NCBI GenBank assembly: GCA_007449985.2
Contig: VIIQ02000244.1
Span: 1 to 64,000 of the forward strand
Direction: 5' to 3'
DNA from: Desmodesmus armatus
Lineage: Eukaryota > Chlorophyta > Chlorophyceae > Sphaeropleales > Scenedesmaceae
DNA: 64,000 nucleotides
A program made the translations under genes and the position numbers. The notes below the pieces were generated by a model. That model saw nothing but the letters and a program-made list of their open reading frames with translations. It was not told the origin of the DNA and did not search any database. Of this stretch, positions 11,705-21,642 are shown piece by piece; position 1 is the first letter of the stretch, and each line of letters opens with the position of its first letter.

Positions 11705-12286
11705 TCAGGCACGGGGCTTCCACACAAACTCCATCCGGGTTATCTTGCCGTCCGCACAGTGGTACGTGGCCAGGCAGTCAGCCATAGCCCCATCCGGCAG
11801 ACCGCTAATGATCTCCCTGTCAACAACGACGTCCCCAAGGCACAGCCTGCCCAGCAGCTCGCTGTACACTGCCGTCTTGAACCTATTTGTGTACCGCTCC
11901 CGCAACTGCTCCTTCCCCTGGGCCATGACAGCACCAGTGACTGCATCTTTGGCCACACAGTCATCAGACATCAACGCCATGAAAGCGTCTATGTCACGTG
12001 CGTTGTAAGCTTCGAGCTGCTTCTGCACTACTGCCTCAGCTGCTAAGCAGTGCCCCTGCTGCTGCTGCTCTGCCGCGCCTCCTGATGCTGCAGCTGCTGC
12101 TACGTCTGATGCCATGCCCACTACTGTAAGCCTTCGGGACACTGCAGCAGCACAGCTCCGGCTGCTGGGGCGGTGTGATGCAGGAACAGGGGCTGGTGGC
12201 GTTGCTGTCAAAAGAAATCTGCGATGGGCATGGGACAAGCTGGTGCACAGCGTGATGCTGCTGCCGGTTTTCAGTGCTGATGCCAT
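11705..12286 (-). CDS. NTF2/SnoaL-like domain protein with transit peptide
   Basis: A single-exon 193-residue protein with an ATG at 12286 and a stop ending at 11705. The first 60 or so residues are Ser/Ala/Arg-rich without acidic residues (MASALKTGSS, then PASHRPSSRSCAAAVSRRL), typical of a plastid or mitochondrial transit peptide, followed by a Gln run. From about residue 83 a cone-fold NTF2/SnoaL domain is recognisable: VVQKQLEAYNARDIDAFMAL, MSDDCVAKDAV, then beta strands ending ADGKITRMEFVWKP. Members are bacterial-type small enzymes or binding proteins of very varied function, so no reaction is assigned. The lack of introns in an intron-rich neighbourhood fits a bacterial or plastid-ancestor origin, but that is inference. 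It is divergently oriented to the PrimPol-like gene. Confidence 0.82.
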   Translation of the reverse strand: MASALKTGSSITLCTSLSHAHRRFLLTATPPAPVPASHRPSSRSCAAAVSRRLTVVGMASDVAAAAASGGAAEQQQQGHCLAAEAVVQKQLEAYNARDIDAFMALMSDDCVAKDAVTGAVMAQGKEQLRERYTNRFKTAVYSELLGRLCLGDVVVDREIISGLPDGAMADCLATYHCADGKITRMEFVWKPRA

Positions 12287-12688
12287 GCGCGGGCAGCAAG
12301 AGGAGGTCCGTCGATATGTGATGTGGGCAGGTGGTAGAGAGTTCTGGGTGATGGGGTGGGGTGCTGTAGGTCTAGGCTAAAGCATGTGGTGCAACAAAAG
12401 CGTGAGTGACACTGAGTGAATGAGAGGTCCCTCCTGGTGACTAAATAGATAAAATGGATCAGTGAACAGCACCAGCATCAGTGAACAGCACCAAGAATGT
12501 ATCTGAGCAATCGTTCTCTTGCAAACTCATCTGCGAAAGAGTTTCAACAACTGCTGACATTTGAGTGGAGTTGAGATCCAAGGAATTTTGATCAACTCCA
12601 GCACTCACCAAGTGCAGCATCGTTGCCTATCGCTTTTCCAGTTTTCACGTTCAATACTTGGTTGTTGGTCTGGCGTGGCAGATTTCGC
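12287..12688. promoter_or_regulatory. Shared divergent promoter region
   Basis: About 400 bases separate the divergent starts of the NTF2-like gene (-) and the PrimPol-like gene (+). The word TCAGTGAACAGCACCA occurs twice in direct orientation at about 12460..12492. No TATA box is clear. Confidence 0.4.
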
Positions 12689-12975
12689 ATGCATTCGTTC
12701 CTGCTCACAAGCAGCAGCAGTGGCAGCAGCAAATGCATAGCAACCCCTGGCAACCGTGCCCACAGGGTCCCACTTTTCAATGGTGTTGGCACAGCAGATG
12801 CAAACGTCAGTTTCAGCAAGCGAACAGGCGCAGTGAAACTGCCTCTGCATGTAGCCTGTGCAGCACAAGCACACCAGCAAGGAGGCACATCAGATTCGCA
12901 GGTGCAGCAGCAGCAGCAGCAGCAGCAGGTGCAAACCCCTGCTGTCCCATCAGACAGCTCACATGATTCTATAAC

Positions 12976-13026
<51 letters not shown>

Positions 13027-14850
13027 GCTGGATAGTGGGGCCCTGACAGTCCATCCTGCAGGACCTGAGCAGCCTGGTCCTGCTCAAGCAGCTGCTGACC
13101 CCACACACAAGCAGCCTGCAGCAGCAGCAGCAGCAGCAGCAGCTACCCCCGCCAGCACCAGCACCAGCACCAGCACCACCAGCAGCAGCAGCAGCAACGC
13201 AGCAGATGCTGCTGCAGGTGGTACAGCCCCGCCCCTCAACAAGTACACCTACTTCTACACCCACATGTGGCCCGCACCCCAGGAGCCCACCCCTGTGCAG
13301 CTGCCACCCCCTGATCCCTGCATGGATCCTGTACGGCCCTTCTTCAGAAAGGCAACCTACAAGGCCCCTTCCTTCCTGCAGTACTATGCAGCACCCCCAG
13401 GCAGCACATATAACTTCCTCAGCTTTTTAGGGGAGCCGGATCCGAATAAGGGGAAGTACCTTGCAGTGGGGGACAAGCTGGATGCGTTTTTGGAGAGCTA
13501 TTTCAACACTGTGGCACGGGCGAACAGGCGGATGTACCTGGCGGAGTGTTACCAGGGGCAGCCCTTCAAGTGAGTGAGGGGGGGGGGTGCATCGAGGTGT
13601 CTGGGGGTATGCGCGAAAGGAGGTGTGGGTGGGTGGGGGGGGGGGGGGGGAGCGGGGGACCAGGGCGGGCTGCTGTATTTGGCTGACAGCCATGCTGGTG
13701 AGTGCAGTGGCAGCTGCAGCGAGGGTGTTGGAGTAAGTGGGGCAACAAGGGCAGAGGGGGCCAAGGGAGAGGGGGGCAGGGGCGCGTTCTTGACGGAGTG
13801 CTGCCTGTACACACAAGTTGGGAAAGTGCCTATTGACAAAGGCTGCATGCCAGCCGGGCAAGACCCCAGTGCTATATTTACCCCCACCCCACCCCCACCC
13901 CACCCCACCCCACCCCCTCACCTACCCCAGGTTCTACCAGGAGCTAGACTTCCCCTGGTCCCTTGACCCCCAGCTGGTGCTGCAACTTATACCCCAGGTG
14001 GTGGACATAGTGGCACAGGAGGTGGCCAGGGTATACGCAGACCAGATACCTGCCGGCGCTAAACCCCAGGTGGGAGTCGGTCCTGATGCATGTCTTTTGT
14101 AGATGCATGGAGGCGACTTATCGCTCTGATCTAGTTGGATCCACGCAGATGCTTGTAGTAGCTCCTACCACCTCCAGTTGGGACCAGCCCTTGATCCAGC
14201 TGACACCTCCAATTTGGTGTGACCAATATGATGGGAAACCGGCATTGAGGTGCCAGAATGGGAAGCATTGATGTGCCAGAATGGGAAGAGTAGTATGGAA
14301 GAGCCAGAGCGTAAATAGATTGTGCGGCTGTGGTGCTGCTGTCTTGCTGTTGCAGCCTGTGTTGTCGATGCGTACGGTGTACAGGGTTCACCTCAACTTC
14401 CCTGGCATCACCACCATGCAGAATTGTACTGCTGCTCTGCTGCCGTGCTGTGTTCTCCTGGCTGCCCCACCTTCAAGGCAACGCGTGTGTGGCAGCAGTT
14501 GTATATCACTTCTGCTGCTTTGCTGCCTTGCTAACTTACTTATCTCCTGCTGTTGTTCTGTGCTTTGTACTGCCGGTACTTCTGGTGTTTTGGTGGCTTG
14601 CTGACTTACTTATGTCGTGCTGTTTTTCTGTGTGTTGCTGTTGCAGCCTGTGTTGTCAATGCGGACGGTGTACAAGGTCCACCTCAACTTCCCAGGCATC
14701 ACCACCATGGAGGCCAAGGCGGGTGTGGTGCGCAAGGCAGTTATCAACCGCTGCAGGGCTGAGCTGTCAGGGCAGCCGCCACTCGACAAACTCAAGGCGG
14801 AACTGGTGCTGCAGGTGCACTGGAAGGAGGCACAGGTGTGTGGGAGAGGT

Positions 14851-14882
<32 letters not shown>

Positions 14883-17481
14883 TGTTGCAGGTGCCTGAAA
14901 GGAGGCACATTTGAGTTAAAGGGGGGGAGGGGGGAATCACAGCCGGGGGGGGGGGGGGTTCCTGCGTCAACCCTGGCATGAGGCACATGTAGGGGTGCCA
15001 TATGCGACCGCCTGCTGATACTTTGCGCTGCGCACGCCGACCACTCTCCACCCACAAAGTTGGGTGGCATTCACTTCCAGGATGAACCCGTGCAGCATCA
15101 TATCAGCAGGTAGCACTCCTGGTCAGCTGCCATGTGAAAGCAGCAGCTCTTCGTCACCTGCACCACCAGCCATTCCATTCACCGTAGTTTGGCCCTTCAA
15201 TCGCCTGAGTTTGTGCCTATCCCTGTTGGTGCTGCTGCTGCTGCCGCTGGCCTGTGCAATCCCCTCCAGGCCGTCCTCATGCAGCTGCAGCAGCTGACAC
15301 AGCAGCTGCAGCAGGCAGGCCAGGTGATACCAGTCGAGGCGCAGCAGCTTCTGCAGGAGCACCAGCAGCTGATCAACTCAGCACAGGACGCAACCCGCAA
15401 CGCAGCCCCTGAGCAGTCAACACCCCCACTGCCATCACCACAAGGCCTGCAGCAAACACAGCAGGGCGCTCCCAGTCAGCAGCAGCAGCAGCAGACGCCG
15501 CCGCCGCCGCTGCTGCTGCAGCAGCAGCAAACACACCAGGGCGCTCCCAGTGAGCAGCAGCAGCAGCAGTTGTCACTACAGGAGCAGCAGCAGCAGCTTG
15601 ACTGGGAGTCGATCGTAGACTTCCCCCACGGCAGCTTGCGGCTCCTAGGGAGCTGCAAGGCCCCTTGGATGGACGGTGACCCTGAGTGGGTGACTGAGAA
15701 GGCGTACAGCAGGGCTGAGTGTGTGGGTGGGGTGTGGATGAGGCAGCCAATGATGTTGGCGTCTGTGCTGCAGTGCAGCATCCTGTTGGGGGAGGGGGAG
15801 CTGAGGGTGTTTGAACAGACGGAGGAGTTTCTGGAGGTGACCTACCAGGTGTGTGTGTGGGGGGGGGGATGGTGGGTGTAGGCACAGGGGAGTGTGTGGA
15901 GTTTGGGGGAGGGGACGGGTTGTGGCAGAGGGTGTGGGTCAGGGCGAGGGTGATGATGGTGAAAGAAGGAAAGAGGACGTGCGGGTATTTGAGGCAAGGA
16001 TAAGGGGGGGGGGGGTATGGGATTTGGGGAATAGGAGGGGCAAATGAGGAAGGTGGGGGGGGGGGGGGATTGGGACGTGGAAAGGGAGAGGGGGTGGGGG
16101 AGGGAGGTGGAAAGTGAGGAGGGAAGGCAGAGGGAGGAGAGGAGGTGCTAATTGGGAGAGAAGTGGGTGATGAATGGAAGAGGAGGCAAGAGAGAAGAGC
16201 CACGCAGGGAATTTGTGTCCCCCAGCCCAACTCGTGTATCTCTCAATTGTCAAGATTGAGAGAAATACCAGTTGGGTTGGGGGACATAAGGCTCCTGCGT
16301 GGTTTGCCCTCTGCTAACCTACAAATAGAAGTTCACAGTGAGTCAGTATAAACCAAATACGTACCTCCCAATTGCAGTGAGTGTCTACCCGTGAGCCTGC
16401 ATCCACTCCCGTCCCCCTTTCTGCTAGGGAGTCCCTGCCTTCCAACACACAGAGTAGTGCACTGGCAGCAGGTTGAAGGGGTCACGCTGCACTGCAAATC
16501 AAACATTCAATGCACTCACCCATCAATTGACTGTGTTTGCTCGCCTTTCGCCCCCACCCCTTCCCCACAGGACACCGGTGTCGGTACCCACAGGGTGAGC
16601 AGCAGCATGGGATGTCACACTACCCTGTTGCAGTCATCAACAATTTATGGCAGTCGGGTCTACTCAGCTGAGCTGTGTGTGGGCAGTCGATGGGGGGTGA
16701 GCCCTCCCTGGGAACCTTCAAATAAGATCAATCATGGCACATAGCCATCACACCGCCATGTTTGCTTGCCTCGCCTTTCCCCCTGTTCCCTGTGGGGGGT
16801 GTTTTGCCCCCATCTCTTGCCCCCCTCCCCACCCCATCATACGCATGCATGGTGTGCCACAGCGTGAGGAAGTCATGCTCCCTATCAAAACCACGTCCCT
16901 ATGCTTGCCCGCCTTCCCTTACCGCCCCCCCCCCCCCACCCCGTTCCCCTCCCACACTCACAGGGTGTTCAGCAGCATTAGGAGGCTTTTCCCACATAAG
17001 ATCACTTTTGTTGCTCATCCCCACCACCACCACTCCCTCTTTTGTTGCACCACCCCCTCTTTTGCCTGCCCCCCCCCCCACCACCAACCTCTCCCCTCCC
17101 ACACCCTCACAGGGTGTGCAGCAGCGTGAGGAGGTCATGTTGGCCAAGCGGGTCAAGCGAGCAGCCAAGCGGCACCTCGACGCAGTACAGGCCCTCCTAG
17201 ACCGCCCCAACGAGCCCACCCCACCCAGCAAACTCGCCCAGCAAGCAGCTGGCGCGCAGCAGCGCAGTACGTTCAAGGAGAGGCAAAAGGAGGCTCACCA
17301 GGCAAAGCTAGCCCAGCAAGCAGCTGAGAAAGCCGAGCTGGAGAGGAGGAAGGCTGATGCGCTGGCGCGGCTGCAGGCAGAAAAGGAAAGGGCGAGAAAG
17401 GGGGGACCGACCCTTACACGCCCCGCATTTTCGCGCCCGCCGCCTTTCCCGCCACCACCATCCCCGCCAACGCAGCAGTAG
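12689..17481 (+). CDS. PRIMPOL: PrimPol-like archaeo-eukaryotic primase
   Basis: Exons 12689..13569, 13931..14069 and 14647..14835 join cleanly; a fourth exon ends at 15848 (start between about 15081 and 15590 not fixed) and the last is 17113..17481. The three AEP motifs are visible: acidic FYQELDFPW (Glu-298/Asp-300), the His motif VYKVHLNFP (His-352), and the third acidic/nucleotide-binding motif IVDFPHGSLRLLGSCK, matching the DxE, SxH and D...FRxxxSSK motifs of PrimPol. These enzymes prime and extend DNA, restarting forks past damage in nucleus or mitochondrion. The N-terminal 200 residues are Gln-, Ala- and Ser/Thr-rich; a Gln/Pro-rich spacer separates motifs II and III. The C-terminus is a charged Ala/Lys/Glu helix ending in a Pro-rich tail, and the PrimPol zinc finger is not seen. 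Family is likely, orthology less so. Confidence 0.75.
14343..14712 (+). repeat. Duplicated acceptor and exon start of the primase His-motif exon
   Basis: The acceptor plus first 64 coding bases of exon 14647..14835 recur at 14355..14418 with about six substitutions; both encode MRTVY(R/K)VHLNFPGITTM and both follow TGTTGCAG. A further short direct repeat with GACTTACTTAT lies between them (about 14530..14567 and 14598..14632). The upstream copy runs into a stop and lacks a continuation, so it looks like a decayed partial exon. Confidence 0.85.
16585..17140 (+). repeat. Decayed copies of the last primase exon start
   Basis: The true acceptor and exon start at about 17105..17140 (GVQQREEVM) has weaker copies upstream: near 16855 (VPQREEVML in one frame), near 16960 and near 16589, each following CACAG or a similar acceptor and each within pyrimidine-rich text. 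Spacing is roughly 100-270 bases. Confidence 0.6.
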
Positions 17482-18321
17482 GGAAGTTGTTTCTGCGCCA
17501 GCTGCTTGCTGGCCAACTTGAAGACGGTTTCAGCTGCTGCTGTAGGGAAGTTGCCGGCCATTTTCTGGCTGCTTCAGTGGTGGCCTGAGTAGTCTGAATG
17601 CAGCTGATGGGTGTGGTCCTACCAGATCGGACCTGTTTGTTTATATGCTGTTCAGTCTTGGTCTTACCGTATCTACTATTGGTTCTTTGTGGCCCTGTCT
17701 GCAGTGGGCCTGGTGCTGACATGTGCTATACAACATATGGGTTGGTTTGGCGACAGACAACCGTCCAGTCTGGTGGCACTTTGCTGCAAAGCAAGCAAGC
17801 TGACTGCATATGCATGTCAGGCAAAAGGCATCGATTCGATGCAAAGTTTGCCGCAGCCGGCTTGAACATCATGATACAACAGTGACCCTCAATGCAGCTT
17901 GTTGACAAGCATCAAAAATGATGTATCTGTTGTGTGTGACGGTCTGCCATCGTTGCATGTATGTTTGGACTTTGATTGGACTAGCTCGACCTGATGAACT
18001 CTTCACCGACTATGGACACAGTGCAGCGCACTGGCTGCGCTGAAGTGTGTTGGTGTCAGCCCTCAATCATAGCATGAGCTCGCTCCACTGCAGCTGCCTT
18101 GCTTGCAAGATACAACACAACAGCACCAGCTCCTACACTGGCAAAAGCCGCAGTCCTGGTGCAAGTACAGCTGCGCACTGCAGCGGTACCTTGCCACTTT
18201 CTTGACCCATTCTGGTGTACGCAAAAATAAACACTGAGCTCTAACAGTCCCGGCAGCCACCTGGACCCCCCCACTTCCAGCACGGAGCTTTCAACACATC
18301 GGCACATCAGCACAAAGCATG
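17482..18321. other. Convergent 3' flanks of primase and BBS4 genes
   Basis: Both flanking genes end here (plus strand at 17481, minus strand at 18322), so this should be 3' UTR of both. No further gene or repeat is evident. Confidence 0.45.
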
Positions 18322-21300
18322 CTAGCTGACACCCTGAGCCCCCAGGCCTAGCAACTGCTGCAGCTGGGCCGCTGTGTCCGCAACCTCGACGTCTGCAGCA
18401 GCCTGTCCTGCAGCGAGGCGCTGATACTCTGCGCAGTACCTCCGCGCATCTTCCAAGTTGCCGATGCTGTGCAGCATCACCGCTGCACGATCACCATGAA
18501 ACCACACACAGCAGGGTTCCAGTCAGCTGTGGCAGTGATGCCTGTCGACCTGCCGTACTGACAGGCTTAATGGGGCACATATCATCTTGGACCTGGCTTG
18601 GTGCTGCAGTGCTAGCAGAGACTCCCTATGCAAATTTCTGGCATAATGCCCTGAATGTCAACAAGGCACCCAGCTTCTGCTAGCCCACAGGATGCTCAGC
18701 TCAGCCTGCAGCGGCCTAAGGCTTGCGTGATGCAGCTAGCATCATGCTGTCTGTATTATGCCACGTCGGCGTCACCCCAGTCACTGAGCAGTGCTCACCG
18801 TAGTTGAGGTGCAGCAGGGGGTCTGCTGGCCCGAGGCTGATGGCCTTATCGTAGGCAGCAACTGCATTGTCTATGTCACTCAGCTTGTACAGGGCCATGC
18901 CGAGGTACATGTAGCTGCACAGCATGGACCACAAGCAGGGGCGGCTCAACGACAAGTTGCCTGCCACATGTTGCTCAAACCCAGCCACTGCACAGTGGCA
19001 CAGAACATGCCTTACTCCTGTCTTGTTTGGGCACCAGCAAGCAGCCACAGAGCAATGTCACCCAGAAAACTGTCTGCAACAGACTGTTCCCAGCACTGTG
19101 GCGGCTGCATCTACCCTGCTGCTCCCATGGACTCCCGGGGTCCCAGCTGCATGTGTCTGCGGCCGCCCGCACTGTGCGAGGCGCACAGCGCACCATGCAT
19201 GTACACCGTTTGCCACCTGCCTGTGTGCAAAGTCTGGCTTGAGGTTGATGGCAGTGCTGAGGAAGTGGAAGGCGCTGGCGGCCTGCTCAGTGCACAGGTG
19301 CACCAGGCCCAGGTTGTACGTCACAACCCACTCAAACGGCCCCAGGAACAGCGCTCGCTTCAGGCACGCGATCGCTGCTATGTAGCGCTGCAAGGCGTCA
19401 GCAAAACACACTGATCAGCAGCAGTCAACAGCAAACAATGTGATGTATTGCCAGTCAACCTGCACAGGAGCTAGCAAACATGCTGACACACAGCTTGCAA
19501 CCAGCAGATAGATGCCATGATGACCACTCAGGTGGTCTCATGTGTGCACACGCCCCCTCGGTTGTCACAAAGGCAACAACAACCAGGAGCCCGGCCTGCA
19601 GTCGTCCTGCGCATAGTGCCTGCCAGCTTCATCAACCACAGCCACGCCGCCTGGCTGAGCGCACCTGCTTGCCATAGAAGCACATGCCTATGTTGTTCCA
19701 CAGCTGTGGGCTGTTGGGACACACTGCAGCAGCCACCCTGTACTTGACCAGGGCCACGTCCATGTCCTGGTGGTCCTGCAGCCAGCAGCAACAGCAACAG
19801 CAGCAGCGGCAGCAGCAACAACAATGGCCATTGCTGCAGACACCCTCCTGCGACATATGCATGGCTGCCAGCACTAGTTGAAAGAAATGCGTTGAGGTCA
19901 GGTGAGCTGCCAACCCTTTCACAATTGCAGCTGCACTCTCTGCAACTCATGCGCCACTCGGCAGGTGGCGTACTGACATGAACATCATGTCGACAATCAA
20001 AAGTTGCACCTCGCACCCCCCCGCACAGCCCCACGCCACCCTCACCAAACCATCAGGAACCCCCTCAAGACACACACCTTTGCGCTGCTGCTGCTGCTGC
20101 TGCTGCCACAACACTCCACAACAGCCACTGCCACACGCCTGCTCGCACCAACAGCGGAATATCCAGGTCAACATGCCTAGCTGACCGTCAGGTGCCTACC
20201 TGTATGATGGAGCCCACTGCCAGTAGTGTGCGTGGGTTCCTGGGGTCATGCAACAGGGATGAGCCCAGGCTGTCGAAGGCACGCTGGTTGTCACCCAATC
20301 GTAGGAATGTGATGCCCAGTGTTGTGAGGATGTCTGGGTTGTCTGGGCTGTGCTCCAGCGCCTCCATGTATGTGCTGAGTGCTGCCTCTAGGTCGCCCTG
20401 ATCCATGTAGACAGCACCTATCTGCACAGAGTGACGGACAAGGCAGCGACTGCTGTAGCCCACAAGGGTGGGGTGGGGCAACTGCAGGACAAGCCCAACT
20501 GCCATGCAGATCCCATGGGAGATGGAAAGTCACAACCAGAAGTCTGCTACAGGCTTCACCCCTTTGTGCAGTCTTCGCCTCGCACCTGCATGTATGTGTT
20601 GTCGTGTGGCTGGATGGAGTTGGCTTTCTGAAAGTACTGCAATGCCCTGTGAACGCAGACCACACACACTCGGGGGGTGATGCACTGCAGTGTGGTGCAA
20701 GAACTGCACCAAACAGGCGCCTTCAAATTCCTGCGCAATGGGCTGCTGCCACCTGCATCATGCTGTGAACAAGCGTGCTGCAGCAGCCCAGAAAGGGAAG
20801 TAACAGGAGTTGTCCCCACTGCTGCCGGCGCACCTGTCATAGTCCCGCAGCTGCGCAGCGCACACGCCCTTGTGGAGCCATAGCTCTGCATCATCGTCCT
20901 GCAGCTTGAGCGCTTCATCATACACCTCCCCTGCAGCACGGTGCTTGCCTAGCAGATACAGGCTGCGCCCCACCTGCAGCAGCACACTGCATGGCTGAGC
21001 CACCAAAAGAGGTGTTGTCTTCTGCGCCAACAGGACTATGTTTTAGCAACACAGCTGACTTGCCTGTTTGAGGTTCGCTATGTCCTGTGGGTCAAGTGCT
21101 GTGGCTTGCTGAAAGAGCTTCAGCGACTCCTGGATGTGGCCTGGATGCAGCACAAAACAGATGAGCTGCTGCAAGGTGCTGCCCAGGTGGCGCTTGGGTG
21201 CTGATCATGCTATATGTTGACTATGCTGACCTTTTTGCCGTGCTATCAACGCCTTGACGTGCAGTGCATACACACAGCGCCCGTTGCTGTCTGCCAGCAC

Positions 21301-21471
21301 CTTGTCTATCAGAGCTGTGCAGTCTTCAAATTGCTGCAGGTACAGGTCCAAGGTGTTGAGGAATTGGCAATATATTACAAAAGTTGCTTAGGTGTGCTCT
21401 TAAACACCGCTCTGCATCACCTGGCGAATATACAATTGGTGTATCAAGTGGTTCTGCTGTTCTGCTGCCAT
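18322..21471 (-). CDS. BBS4: BBS4, TPR subunit of the BBSome
   Basis: Ten exons join in phase: 21421..21471, 21231..21333, 21064..21140, 20834..20973, 20586..20646, 20200..20421, 19665..19775, 19221..19387, 18799..18914 and 18322..18482, giving 402 residues from ATG to stop. Similarity to animal BBS4 runs end to end: [10 protein letters not shown] at the start, [81 protein letters not shown] and [15 protein letters not shown]. About ten TPR helical hairpins are present. BBS4 is part of the BBSome coat that moves membrane proteins into and out of cilia. Introns 3 (donor GCAAGT) and 8 (donor GCAGGT) are GC-AG: only these sites keep the frame and the conserved junctions (ANLKQ|VGRS and FAHS|YMYLG). 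The protein lacks the longer C-terminal tail of the human protein. HFM1 ends only 171 bases upstream. Confidence 0.95.
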
Positions 21472-21642
21472 CTTGCAAGTTTGCTGATGCGGTGTGCTGT
21501 TGACGAGACAAAGGATCGATCTACATTTTCATGTGATTTGAATGGAATGTAGTGCAAGTAGGAGCAAGTGGTCGATCAGCTGAGGTTCAGTCAAACACCG
21601 CTGACAAATACGGTCGTGCATCACGGATTCAAGAGCAACGGT

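Noticed and set aside
12973..13026. Long CAG run as a separate repeat locus with its own meaning
   Set aside because: It lies in frame in the primase N-terminus as poly-Gln; similar runs are everywhere in this genome.
15373..16230. 285-codon Pro/Ser-rich minus frame across primase intron 4
   Set aside because: It reads the complement of G-rich intron and of poly-Gln exon; no start context or family similarity.
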